A stretch of DNA of 15,000 nucleotides from Pavlovales sp. CCMP2436 (lineage: Eukaryota > Haptophyta > Pavlovophyceae > Pavlovales): NCBI GenBank assembly GCA_026770615.1, contig MU631667.1:87933-102932 (forward strand), read 5' to 3'. The notes under the pieces are model-generated. The model worked only from the letters and a program-made list of their open reading frames with translations, ran no database searches and was not told the origin of the DNA. Below are positions 1 to 11,791 of this stretch, piece by piece. A program made the position numbers and the translations under genes. The first letter of the stretch is position 1. Every line of letters starts with the position of its first letter.

Positions 1-484
1 GGGGGGGGGGGGGGGGGTCGTTATTCCATGGGTCGTTAGGGGGGTCATTCTGCGATAACAACATTCTACTTTTGGGTCAAACGTGTTAATGGGGTCATAC
101 ATTAGATTAAAGCCCCGCTTGACTTGACCCCAAATAACACAATTGACCCCAAACGCCGAAAATACGAAATTTCCCCATGTGTAGGAGCTCACGCTGTATT
201 TTCGTCAATTCGTAAACGCTGTATTCAAGTTTGATCCCAGGCGTAGTTTCAGACAAAAACACACCCACAATTCGTAGTTTTTGCATTTTCCAAAAGTGGT
301 CGGTCGGACAAGCATATTTTCACTGGTAAACTCAACCCCTGCGATTGAGACTTTGGACTGAAAAGATCGTTGTCCTTAGGCGAGCTGTCATAGGACGCAT
401 TATTCTAATATTACATTTCCCCCCCCCCCACCCCACTCACCAACCCCCCCCCACACACACACATATATCTATACCCCTGCCCAG
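1..484 (+). other. 3' part of an upstream BEACH-gene intron
   Basis: No coding sequence seen. The region starts with a run of 17 G, possibly an assembly or homopolymer edge. It contains an imperfect inverted repeat (72-97 with 125-151, both arms carrying GGGTCA/TGACCC motifs). A near-copy of the exon edge sits at 182-194 (GGAGCTCACGC after an AG). C-runs and a CA microsatellite at about 419-465 lie just before the acceptor at 483-484. Confidence 0.6.
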
Positions 485-4975
<4,491 letters not shown>

Positions 4976-5034
4976 GGGACGTCGAGCATGTAGACGCTTG
5001 CTATACATTGGTCAGTGTAAAACTAGACTCGGAG

Positions 5035-5040
5035 AATAAA
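5035..5040 (+). promoter_or_regulatory. Candidate polyadenylation signal of the BEACH gene
   Basis: AATAAA lies 60 bases after the stop codon. A TGTAA, the green-algal type of signal, lies at 5016-5020. Either could direct 3'-end formation; position is the only evidence. Confidence 0.45.
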
Positions 5041-5049
5041 GTTATCGTA

Positions 5050-5709
5050 CGCTTAACATATAAATAACATTAATCCTATTTAAGACTACAATTCGAAAGC
5101 GAGGCGAGAAAGATAAGGCGTGGCGTCCAGTCGGCTGAAGAACGTGGCACAATATTGTATTTATCTTGTAAACTATAATTAGTAATCTGCCCAACCTTGA
5201 GGGCAGCGACGTAGTAAATTAATGCAGAAGGGTCCTGGCTCTACGATTTAGCTCTCATATCACTTCAGAAACACCTCTCACAGGAATGTCTAGAAAAAAG
5301 TATTGCGGTGATCAAGGGAATTGGAGAGCAGTTTTGACTTCACTGCTATCACTGTGTCGCGGAGGTGTACAGTGTGTCGCGAACTTCAGGCGAAGTGCAT
5401 GCATATTCGTTCAGATCAGCGGTACTCTAAATTCTAGAAAGTCAGGCGCCACGCACGTCCCATATAGGCAGCGCGACTCTTTTATTTGTATATTTTTTAT
5501 ATCGTGATGGTGAAGTCACTTTGTTTGCGTTCCCTGACCTAGGTGGCGGCGCTATGGATTTCAGTCAGTTGAAGCTGGCGCAGGTGAACTGAGGACAGAC
5601 TGGGATCTCAGAAGCAGGCATGGTGCCAGTCGATATTCACGCCGTCTGCGACTCACTCTGTGCGCGGCCGCTTGCGGATCACCCGCGAGCCTTCGGCATA
5701 CCTCCCTTG
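5050..5709. other. Intergenic region between convergent genes
   Basis: Mixed-composition sequence between the 3' ends of the BEACH gene (+) and ARM/BTB copy B (-). A 73-codon frame at 5286 has no recognisable protein features and I do not call it. From about 5660 the sequence resembles the 8385-8513 relic, so it belongs to the 3' flank of the ARM/BTB unit. Confidence 0.5.
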
Positions 5710-6857
5710 TCAGCTATGTGATGACGCGACCTGCTTGAGCATGATGTCCTCCAAAATGGCAAGGGCGGCTTCTGGGTACTGCTTCCTGAACTCTTTCCAT
5801 TCCAGCTGCTTGAGCACCGCAGCCACGTGCACCACCACCAACGCGCGCGCCGCGTCGACGAGCACTGGCACCTCGGTGGCGTACGGCTTGAGCCGAAGCA
5901 GCACAGTGAGGCAGTTTCCGGCACAGAGCGAGTCGTGCAGCGCGCGCTCGCACCGCTCGAACACGAGCAAAATCGCCTCTGCGCCACCAACTGTGCCAGC
6001 GCTGCGCACCTTGGTCGCGAGGCAGAGCAGCTCGAGCCGCACGTCGAAGGAGACCGGAAGCGCGGCGTGGCCCAGCGCGTGCAGCTGGCCGAGCAGCGCG
6101 ATGTGCGCGGCCGACGAGAAGTCCGGGTCGAGCTCGACGTCGCTTGCGCCCTCCGCCATGCCGCCGATGAGTAGCCTCTCGTAGTAGGGCGACACGTGCG
6201 CGAGTAGCAGCCGACTGCCACCAATCCGCTCGCCGCCAGGCAAGCGGAAGACCACGTTGTGCCCCTTTGCAACCGGGCCGACGAGCGACGCGAGCGACTT
6301 GAAGCCCTCACCTAGGGCATCGCGCAGGGCACTGTTCTCTATGACCAGCTCTCCCCACCACCCCAGTACAGACGCAGCTTTTCTCTTGCCATGCACGGTG
6401 CTGAAATCGGAGCGCAGCATCTCCACGGGCAGCGGCAGGACGCCCGCGGATACGATTAGCGTGCGGGCGGCTCTCTCCTTGACCAGCCGTGCGAATGCAC
6501 CCGCTGCATTTCCTTTGCCATGCGGTGGGCCAGTGCAGAGCAGCGTCACAAGCAGCGCCAGCGCACCCGCCTCCATGAAAAGCGTGTGGATGGGCGCCTC
6601 CTCGGCGTGCCATGAAATTGCACACGCTGCGTTCGCCTTGCCCTCCTCGGTGCCAGCACGCAGCAGCTCAACGAGCAGCGGCAGCGCCCCGCGGCGATCA
6701 TGCGCGTGCGAAGCGTCGCGTCCCAGGCCAGATGTGCCAGCGCGGCTGCGGCGCTCGATTGGTCGACGGCGTTTGAGCCTCGTAGATCCGCCATCAGCGC
6801 CGGGATATTGCTGCGCGCCGAGTTGCCAGGACGGAGTCCTCGGAGCGTTAATAACAA
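5710..6857 (-). pseudogene. ARM-repeat / BTB protein paralogue, copy B, frameshifted
   Basis: This is a paralogue of the gene at 9009-10436, with armadillo repeats followed by a BTB/POZ-like domain. That order recalls plant ARIA/ABAP1-type proteins, which bind partners through ARM repeats and may act as ubiquitin-ligase adaptors; the function here is inferred. The 3' frame (5710-6576 from an ATG, open upstream to about 6690) encodes ARM-like text (MEAGALALLVTLLCTG), then GHNVVFRLPGGERIGG and a BACK-like tail. Upstream, 6690-6857 carries another ARM repeat (NIPALMADLRGS...LAHLAWDATLRTR) in a different frame. The frames meet at IAAG/ALPLLVELL near 6688, where one base is missing relative to the paralogue. 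No ATG precedes the first ARM repeat in its open frame (stop at 6918-6920), so the start is missing, lost or in an unseen exon. It has fewer ARM repeats than copy A. Pseudogene is favoured; a sequencing error in the G-run would change that. Confidence 0.7.
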
Positions 6858-6859
6858 TA

Positions 6860-7960
6860 GATCATCAAAATGACGGCCTTTGCGAAGCTGCTGTTTTAAA
6901 AACAGCGGGTGTGCTAATTATGGGGCTGGTGAACAGATACAAGTTTTTCTTGGTAATTTATTCCGCTCGTTCGACCTCTCATCGACGCGTCGGTTCATAA
7001 CAACGTCAATCCGTCATGCCCGCAGGTATATGTAAGGTTCACTCAAGGGAAGTGGTTCACCAGAAATTTATTTATTTTCTAGTTTCAAACGCAAAAAACC
7101 ACGAGCAACAAACAAAATTATGACGCCTCTTCAACCTCCAACAAAAAACGAGTAATACGATCAAGCACCAAAACACTAGCACAAAAATCAGCCAAAATAC
7201 ACAGGGCAAGGCCGCCGCCCAGACACTACTGGGGCGGCCCGTCAGTAAGTCTGCAATTCTGCATGGCGCAGAATCGCGATATATTTATATTCATTATTTT
7301 ATTTTATTTTATGTGTGGTGTAGTGCTAGAAGAACTCTGGAGCTCTCACTAGACGTAGAATTTGACGGGGACCAACTCTGTTCAATTTGTTTATCCCCTG
7401 ATTTTTTCGGCAAGGACGAGAAAATGGCATTTAAAAAAAAAAAAAAAAGTATTTGCACCTTCTTGACATTTTTACTACAAATAAATAATTGGTCGCATTA
7501 GGAATCCTGAAGACACGCCTAGACGTGAAATCGAACGTGGAAGAATTTCGATACTCGGCTTGACACCTGATTCTTATATCTTCAAGAACAGAGGGGACGG
7601 AGTGAGGATGGTATTTCAGCATCCGAGTCAACACACAATCCTCACCTTGGATGCCTTTTTCTTTTCATTCCTGCAAGAATTAGGCGTCAATTAATGTGAT
7701 CAAAATTGTTTCCTGACAAATTTTACGACTAAACAGATCTTCAAACTTGGATTATGAATCATTTTGTATTTATTTTATAATACCAGAAGCTACTCGCTGG
7801 GTCCTCGCCCCAGCAGAGCGGAGCCGAACCCTTCCCAAGACAAGGAATAGGGTAGCCTACACACACCAGGCCACGTGCTATGCTGTACCTGTATTTGCAG
7901 GCACAACATAGCACGGCTCAGGTTGTACGGAATTTTGTTTTGCGTGTATGTTTTGATCTA
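6860..7960. other. AT-rich intergenic region
   Basis: No convincing gene. Present are a GC hairpin at about 7210-7240 (GCCGCCGCCCAG with CTGGGGCGGC), a short hairpin at 7255-7273 (ATTCTGC with GCAGAAT), an A-run at about 7432-7448, and weak frames (7313-7501 +, 7431-7634 -) that I do not call. A stretch near 7025-7064 (CAGGT, then GTGGTTCACCAG) slightly resembles the first visible BEACH exon. Confidence 0.5.
7874..7915. repeat. Strong 18-bp-arm hairpin
   Basis: Arms 7874-7891 and 7898-7915 pair at 16 of 18 positions around a six-base loop (TATTTG). The outer nine bases, CGTGCTATG and CATAGCACG, are perfect. It is intergenic and could be a small RNA hairpin, a remnant of a small inverted-repeat transposon, or a transcript-end structure. 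Confidence 0.7.
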
Positions 7961-7962
7961 AT

Positions 7963-8112
7963 ATGCGCAGGGACGCAGCGGCGCGATGCGACGACGAGCA
8001 AGATTTGTGGCGGAGAGTCGACGCAGAAAGTGAGATAGCGCATGAGACGACCGATGCGCTGATCCTCCAATGTCAGCCCGTACGCCTTCAGGCTGCAAGT
8101 CGGGGGACGTGA
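7963..8112 (+). CDS. Small acidic hypothetical ORF or exon
   Basis: An ATG frame of 49 codons begins MRRDAAARCDDEQDLW and continues with RRVDAESEIAHETTDALI. Composition is balanced and protein-like, in a local GC island. An acceptor-like TGCGCAG at 7964-7970 would also allow it to be an internal exon. The last bases (from about 8090) are shared with BEACH intron 3 at 2646-2680, which suggests repeat content. No family recognised. Confidence 0.25.
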   Translation: MRRDAAARCDDEQDLWRRVDAESEIAHETTDALILQCQPVRLQAASRGT

Positions 8113-8123
8113 AAAGAACTATT

Positions 8124-8190
8124 CAGCGCTGATCAGACAGGCACAACATTCAAAACAGTCAGACGCCAGCTTGAATCCCGATCAGTAATA
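8124..8190. repeat. Dispersed repeat, inverted copy at 2333-2396
   Basis: The reverse complement of 8124-8190 matches 2333-2396 in BEACH intron 3. The shared core is GGATTCAAGCTGGCGTCTGA, with TGTTGTGC/TGTCTGA-like flanks. The neighbouring 8090-8124 (GGCTGCAAGT...AAAAG.ACTATT) matches 2648-2680 in direct orientation. Two parts of one block therefore occur separately, in opposite orientations, inside the intron. It is probably a fragmented mobile element. Confidence 0.75.
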
Positions 8191-8208
8191 TATTAAATCG
8201 ATGTAGAC

Positions 8209-8320
8209 AGTATGAACCCGGTTGCATCGACGGGGGGTACTGGCAGAGCTCCCAAAGCCCGGATTACCTCGGACGGCAGGTGCGTGAACCCCCAAGAGGT
8301 GAGCTCAGTGTCCAAGCCCA
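8209..8320. repeat. Dispersed repeat copy 1 (partner 11571-11680)
   Basis: It shares GAACCCGGTTGCATCGAC, GGAGCTCCCAAAG-like and CCTCGG blocks with 11571-11680. Copy 2 carries a nine-base longer spacer between the blocks, which keeps the frame open on both strands (minus: LGA.PV.P...VDATGF; plus: NPVAST...TG.APK). It may be a degraded coding segment; I do not recognise a protein. Confidence 0.75.
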
Positions 8321-8321
8321 A

Positions 8322-8366
8322 AAGTGCCACTTTAAAAAAAATTGAGGAACATTCGAGGGTGGCGCC
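8322..8366. repeat. Dispersed repeat shared with the transporter upstream region
   Basis: This block matches 14045-14087, about 25 bases before the transporter start codon: a CCCACTTTTAAAA-like run, then GGAACATTC and AGGGTGGCGCC. It directly follows the repeat shared with 11571-11680. Confidence 0.65.
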
Positions 8367-8384
8367 GTTAACAACTCGCCCTAC

Positions 8385-8500
8385 GAGCGGTCGCTTGCGC
8401 GTCGCCCCCCGAGCCTTATGTCTTTCTTGTCAATCTGGCCGTGATGACACTGGCCTGCTCGAGCACGATGTCCTGCAAATGCCCAGGGCAGACTTTGAGT

Positions 8501-8513
<13 letters not shown>
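8385..8513 (-). pseudogene. Relic of an ARM/BTB gene 3' end
   Basis: On the plus strand this matches the 3' end and flank of copy B (5660-5785) and part of copy A (9065-9158). Shared words include GTCGCTTGCG, CCCCGAGCCTT, TGATGAC, GCCTGCTCGAGCACGATGTC (copy A GCCTGCTTGAGCATGATGTC) and TGAGTACT. The rest of the gene is absent and the match runs into an AT microsatellite. This is a third, mostly deleted family member. Confidence 0.7.

Positions 8514-8542
<29 letters not shown>
8507..8542. repeat. (TA)18 microsatellite
   Basis: Uninterrupted TA dinucleotides, sitting at the truncated edge of the ARM/BTB relic. Confidence 0.95.
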
Positions 8543-8543
<1 letters not shown>

Positions 8544-8713
8544 CGGCTCAGCATGGTTCAACAGGTGTTGTTCAATCACTAACTTGGTCGATGTCAGACG
8601 TTAGTCCTGGCAGCAGGGATGGTGATGGTAGAGGTGAGGTTGGTGGTGAACTCGTAGCAATTGCCACAGGTCCCCCCCCCCTCCCCCCCCCCACACACAA
8701 CGCTCACGTCCAT

Positions 8714-8923
8714 TTAGGTGCGTGTGCACTGTCCGCCGCGGCCGCCACGGCCACCGCGGCCGAGGCGTGCGCCCCGGTCGGCATTGTGGCTGCGCCAGTT
8801 GTCGTCACGGTACGCGCCGTCCGCGTGCGCAGGGGCGTCCTCGGGCCCGTTTGCCGAGCGGCCGGTGCGCTGGAACCAAGGTGCACCCCGGGCACCAGCG
8901 GCCGCGCGCGCAGTCTTAACTAA
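8714..8923 (-). CDS. Possible last exon of an RGG-box protein
   Basis: A GC island. On the minus strand one frame is open from 8923 to a TAA at 8714-8716. It reads GAPWFQRTGRSANGPEDAP, then GAYRDDNWRSHNADRGARL and GRGGRGGRGGQCTRT. An RGG box is typical of RNA-binding proteins. There is no start codon, so an acceptor is needed; TTGGTTCCAG at 8870-8879 would start the exon at 8869. It lies downstream of ARM/BTB copy A on the same strand. Other frames are also open because of the GC content, so this is tentative. Confidence 0.35.
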   Translation of the reverse strand, partial: LVKTARAAAGARGAPWFQRTGRSANGPEDAPAHADGAYRDDNWRSHNADRGARLGRGGRGGRGGQCTRT

Positions 8924-9008
8924 CTACAGATGCCAGACCCATTTCACATTTTCGAGCCATTCCGGACCTACGTGAGACCGCTGACTTGGCGGTAAGCAAG
9001 TCTCTGGC

Positions 9009-10436
9009 TCACGCCGCGCGTAGACGTTTGTGCATTGAGCACGAGCCGTCCGCCTGCCGATTCATCTGCGCGATGACAGCGGCCTGCTTTGCATTGACGC
9101 TGGCCTGCTTGAGCATGATGTCCTCCGAAATGGCAAGGGCGGCTTTTAAGTACTGCTTCCTGAACTCTTTCCACTCCGGCTGTTTGAGCACCGCTGCCAG
9201 GTGGCGGAGCACTGCCGCGTGCGCCGCGTCGACAAGCACTTGCACCCCGGTGGCGTACGGCTTGAGCCGCAGCAGCACGGCGAGGCAGTTGTCCGCACAG
9301 AGCGAGTCGCGCAATGCGCGCTCGCACCGCTCGAACACGCGCAAAATTGCGTCTGCACCGCCGCCGTCCTCTCCGCTGGGCGTGCAGCGCACCTTGGCTG
9401 CGAGGCAGAGCAGCTCGATCCGCACGTTGAGGGAGACCGGAAGCGCGGCGTGGCCCAGCGCGTGCAGCTGGCCGAGCAGTGTGATGTGCGCGGCCGACGA
9501 GAAGTCCGGGTCGGGCTCGACGTCGCTTGCGCCCTCCGCCATGCCGCCGAGGAGTAGCCTCTCGTAATAGGGCGACACGTGCGCGAGCAGCAGCCGGCTG
9601 CCACCAATCCGCTCGCCGCCAGGCAAGCGGAAGACCACGTCGTGCCCCTTTGCAACCGGGCCGACGAGCGACGCGAGCAACTCGAAGCCCTCAGTGAGGG
9701 GATCGCGCTCTATTCGCAAGGCACTGTTCTCGGCGCGCAGGGCACTGTCCTCGAGCTGCATTTCCTTAATCAGCTCTAACAGTAGGAGTACTACCGTCGC
9801 CTTCGTCTCCTCTGTCCCCGGCGGGTCGGTAGAGCGCAGCAGCTCCACGAGAAGCGGCAGCGCGCCTGCAGCCACTGTGAGCACGCGGATGGCTGCCTCT
9901 TTGGCCAGCTCTTCAATCGCGCGCACTGCGCTCACCTTGCAATACACGGGGTTACTGGAGCTCAGCACCTCCACAAGCAGCGGCAGCGCGCCAGCCTTCA
10001 CCAGGAGGGCGCGGGTGGATGCCTCTTGGGCCAGATCTTCAATCGCACTCACGACGTACGTCTTGATGACAATCGACATCTTTCCGGAGCGCAGCAGCGC
10101 CACGAGCGATGGCAGCGAGCCCGCGGCAACGATAAGAGTGCATGTGACCGCCACTTTGGCTATCCATCCAATTGCACGCGCTGCGTTCGCCTTGCCTTCC
10201 TCGGTGCCAGTGCGCAGCAGCGCCACGAGCAGCGGCAGCGCGCTCACCTCGAGCACGAGCGTGTGGGTGGGTGGGTCGAGTGCGAGCCATGCGATCGCAT
10301 ACGCTGCGTTCGCCTTGCCCTTATGGGTGCTAGTGCGCAGCAGTTCCACGAGCAGCGGAAGCGTGCCCGCCTCCATGATATCCATGAGGGTGGGTGCATC
10401 GCCGTCGCGGGCCTGAAAGCTCGCGAAGCGGGCCAT
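9009..10436 (-). CDS. ARM-repeat / BTB-domain protein, copy A
   Basis: A 475-residue protein from the first in-frame ATG (10434-10436). Residues 19-222 contain about five armadillo repeats with recurring AGALPLLVELLR and KANAAYAIAWLA motifs. Residues 223-245 (LEDSALRAENSALRIE) form a short coiled-coil-like spacer. Residues 263-345 are BTB/POZ-like (HDVVFRLPGGERIGGSRLLL, then YYERLLLGGMAEG). Residues 346-475 are helical and BACK-like. ARM then BTB is the order in plant ARIA/ABAP1-type proteins, which bind transcription or replication factors and may serve as CUL3 adaptors; that role is inferred. No intron is needed within the frame. The frame stays open upstream to 10553 but has no ATG there, and that extension looks unlike protein. 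The missing first ARM repeat is found reversed at 10447-10542, so the true or ancestral start is probably not 10436. Relatives: damaged copy B and two relics in this window. Confidence 0.8.
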   Translation of the reverse strand: MARFASFQARDGDAPTLMDIMEAGTLPLLVELLRTSTHKGKANAAYAIAWLALDPPTHTLVLEVSALPLLVALLRTGTEEGKANAARAIGWIAKVAVTCTLIVAAGSLPSLVALLRSGKMSIVIKTYVVSAIEDLAQEASTRALLVKAGALPLLVEVLSSSNPVYCKVSAVRAIEELAKEAAIRVLTVAAGALPLLVELLRSTDPPGTEETKATVVLLLLELIKEMQLEDSALRAENSALRIERDPLTEGFELLASLVGPVAKGHDVVFRLPGGERIGGSRLLLAHVSPYYERLLLGGMAEGASDVEPDPDFSSAAHITLLGQLHALGHAALPVSLNVRIELLCLAAKVRCTPSGEDGGGADAILRVFERCERALRDSLCADNCLAVLLRLKPYATGVQVLVDAAHAAVLRHLAAVLKQPEWKEFRKQYLKAALAISEDIMLKQASVNAKQAAVIAQMNRQADGSCSMHKRLRAA

Positions 10437-10446
10437 CCTTGCCAGC

Positions 10447-10542
10447 CCGCCCGATGGACGCCGACAATATCCATGCTCTGTGGGCTGTGGTGGTTCGCCT
10501 GCAGGGTCCAGACGCCGACGACCAGACGCGCGCTGCGGGCGG
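10447..10542 (+). pseudogene. Inverted 5' coding fragment of ARM/BTB copy A
   Basis: Read on the plus strand, opposite to copy A, an ATG at 10454 starts MDADNIHALWAVVVRLQG, then PDADDQTRAAGG. This resembles the first ARM repeat of copy B (NIPALMADLRGS, then DQSSAAAALAHLA). The segment is bounded by CCGCCCG (10447-10453) and its reverse complement CGGGCGG (10536-10542). Turned around, it would join RAAGG to LARMARFASF of copy A in frame. This is a small inversion carrying the start codon, or an assembly error. Confidence 0.6.
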
Positions 10543-10559
10543 TGATACCCCAAGTGATG

Positions 10560-11345
10560 CTCGTGATGACCCCACCTCGGGCCGAACAGGTCTTTGGTGA
10601 TAAACCCGGGGTGGGGGCCGGGTACCTGAGCCTGAAGAAAAGTTCACCAGCAACCCTGTCCTGCTCTGTCAGCGCTTTGGTACCACCGCAAGGTGACGCT
10701 AGAGCTCAACAGAGCGACGCTCAGACGCTGACACCCGGGGCCTCCTGGACGCAGAGACTGCGCCCCAGACGGTAGAAGGGGCATCATAACATAACATAAC
10801 CTGTTCTTTCTTAGGACGCCATTCTTTAATCGAATGGTCTCCGCCAGGCTACGACAGCGGCACATGGAAGGCGGCGGCGGCGTGTGGCGAGGACATCGGC
10901 GTGTCCGGCAACTCAACGATGTAATATTTTTTAGTGGTGGTCAAGCAGCACAGGCGCAGACCTGCTGGAACGGCGGATACACTTGCAAAAGTGACGTCGT
11001 TATGAACCGACAACGATGAGAGGACTCTAGCGAAATGAATCATATAGAGGGAGGCAGACACAGCCCAGCCATCTGAGTCTGAGTCTGCCATCGCATCCTG
11101 TGAAGGCGTAAACGAACAGCCCAGCTGCATGGCCTGGCTCGGATGCTTTTGGCGGCGGCCCGAGCCCTCGAGCAGGCGAGCTTCGTTCGTTCGTTCAGCC
11201 GTATTAAAACCATTTAAAACTCACTGCCGCGAACGTATAGACATTTGTAGTGCACCGGCTCTAGTGCCTCTGCCGATGGCATGAGCCTTGAGCCAGACGA
11301 GTCACCATACCCATTTTGAATCGATGTAGTCGAGGTTGCCTTTGT
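10560..11345. other. Intergenic region with a doubtful small ORF
   Basis: A 93-codon ATG frame on the minus strand (10849-11130) begins MQLGCSFTPSQDAMADSDSD; it has no recognised domain and is only a possibility. A short CATAA tandem repeat lies at about 10786-10800 and a TTCG tetranucleotide run at about 11180-11195. I see no RNA gene here. Confidence 0.35.
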
Positions 11346-11510
11346 TCACAAATTAGAATAAATTAAAAAATCGATTTTGCATACATACGGTCGCTGGACT
11401 GGCAGTGCCGGCCAGCGGTCGTTCTGCGCCCAGAGCTCGAACTCGGCCTGGTAGCGATGCCCGCCCGTGCGCGATGGCTTGTTTAAGAGATCGCACGCAG
11501 GCGCGAACAT
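11346..11510 (-). CDS. Unidentified coding fragment or exon
   Basis: A 54-codon ATG frame. The first two-thirds are strikingly protein-like: LNKPSRTGGHRYQAEFELW, then AQNDRWPALPVQRP. The rest is AT-rich. A strong donor-like GTATGT (11388 down to 11383) suggests the coding part ends at 11389 and the remainder is intron. No confident acceptor or next exon found. Family not recognised. Confidence 0.35.
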   Translation of the reverse strand: MFAPACDLLNKPSRTGGHRYQAEFELWAQNDRWPALPVQRPYVCKIDFLIYSNL

Positions 11511-11526
11511 TTTAAGTTATTTATGT

Positions 11527-11563
11527 TTGCCATGCGGTGTGACTGTCACAAGCAGCGGCTGCA
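11527..11563 (-). pseudogene. Short relic of an ARM repeat
   Basis: TTTGCCATGCGGTG, then GTCACAAGCAGCG, matches copy B at about 6517-6559 with an internal deletion of some 20 bases. On the minus strand it reads LLVT...PHGK, as in LLVTLLCTGPPHGK of copy B. It joins directly to the dispersed repeat at 11571. Confidence 0.55.
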
Positions 11564-11570
11564 TCATAAG

Positions 11571-11680
11571 TATACTGAACCCGGTTGCATCGACAGCGGA
11601 AGCAGGGGATACTGGCGGAGCTCCCAAAGTTTGGAACACCTCGGGCGGCGGCTCAGGTGCCCGAGCCCAAGTACCCTCGC
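11571..11680. repeat. Dispersed repeat copy 2 (partner 8209-8320)
   Basis: Carries the blocks listed for 8209-8320, with a nine-base longer spacer. Both copies lie next to ARM/BTB relics, so the repeat may have moved or been duplicated together with them. Confidence 0.75.
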
Positions 11681-11791
11681 ATGTTCTGTCTGTGGGGAGA
11701 GCATAACCCCTAACCCAGTGAACCAGTACTACGGGATCCCACGAGCTATGATGCAAACCCTCACTTCTACCGCCTACTCAGCCTCAAATAA

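Noticed and set aside
1..17. Run of 17 G at the window start as a telomere or G-quadruplex signal
   Set aside because: A pure homopolymer without a telomeric unit; more likely a low-complexity intron tract or assembly edge.
5286..5507. A 73-codon ATG frame after the BEACH gene
   Set aside because: No domain, no splice context, intergenic composition.
5827..7000. Plus-strand frames opposite ARM/BTB copy B, and similar ones at 8986-10416
   Set aside because: They are antisense shadows of the repetitive, GC-rich ARM/BTB sequence; their Ser/Ala-rich repeats mirror the ARM repeats.
8160..8190. A tRNA-like B-box (TTGAATCCC)
   Set aside because: The consensus is incomplete, with no A-box or acceptor stem around it; the text belongs to a dispersed repeat.
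10437..10553. N-terminal extension of copy A to 10553
   Set aside because: There is no ATG (the first codon would be TTG), the residues do not look like an ARM repeat, and the segment is better explained as an inverted gene fragment.
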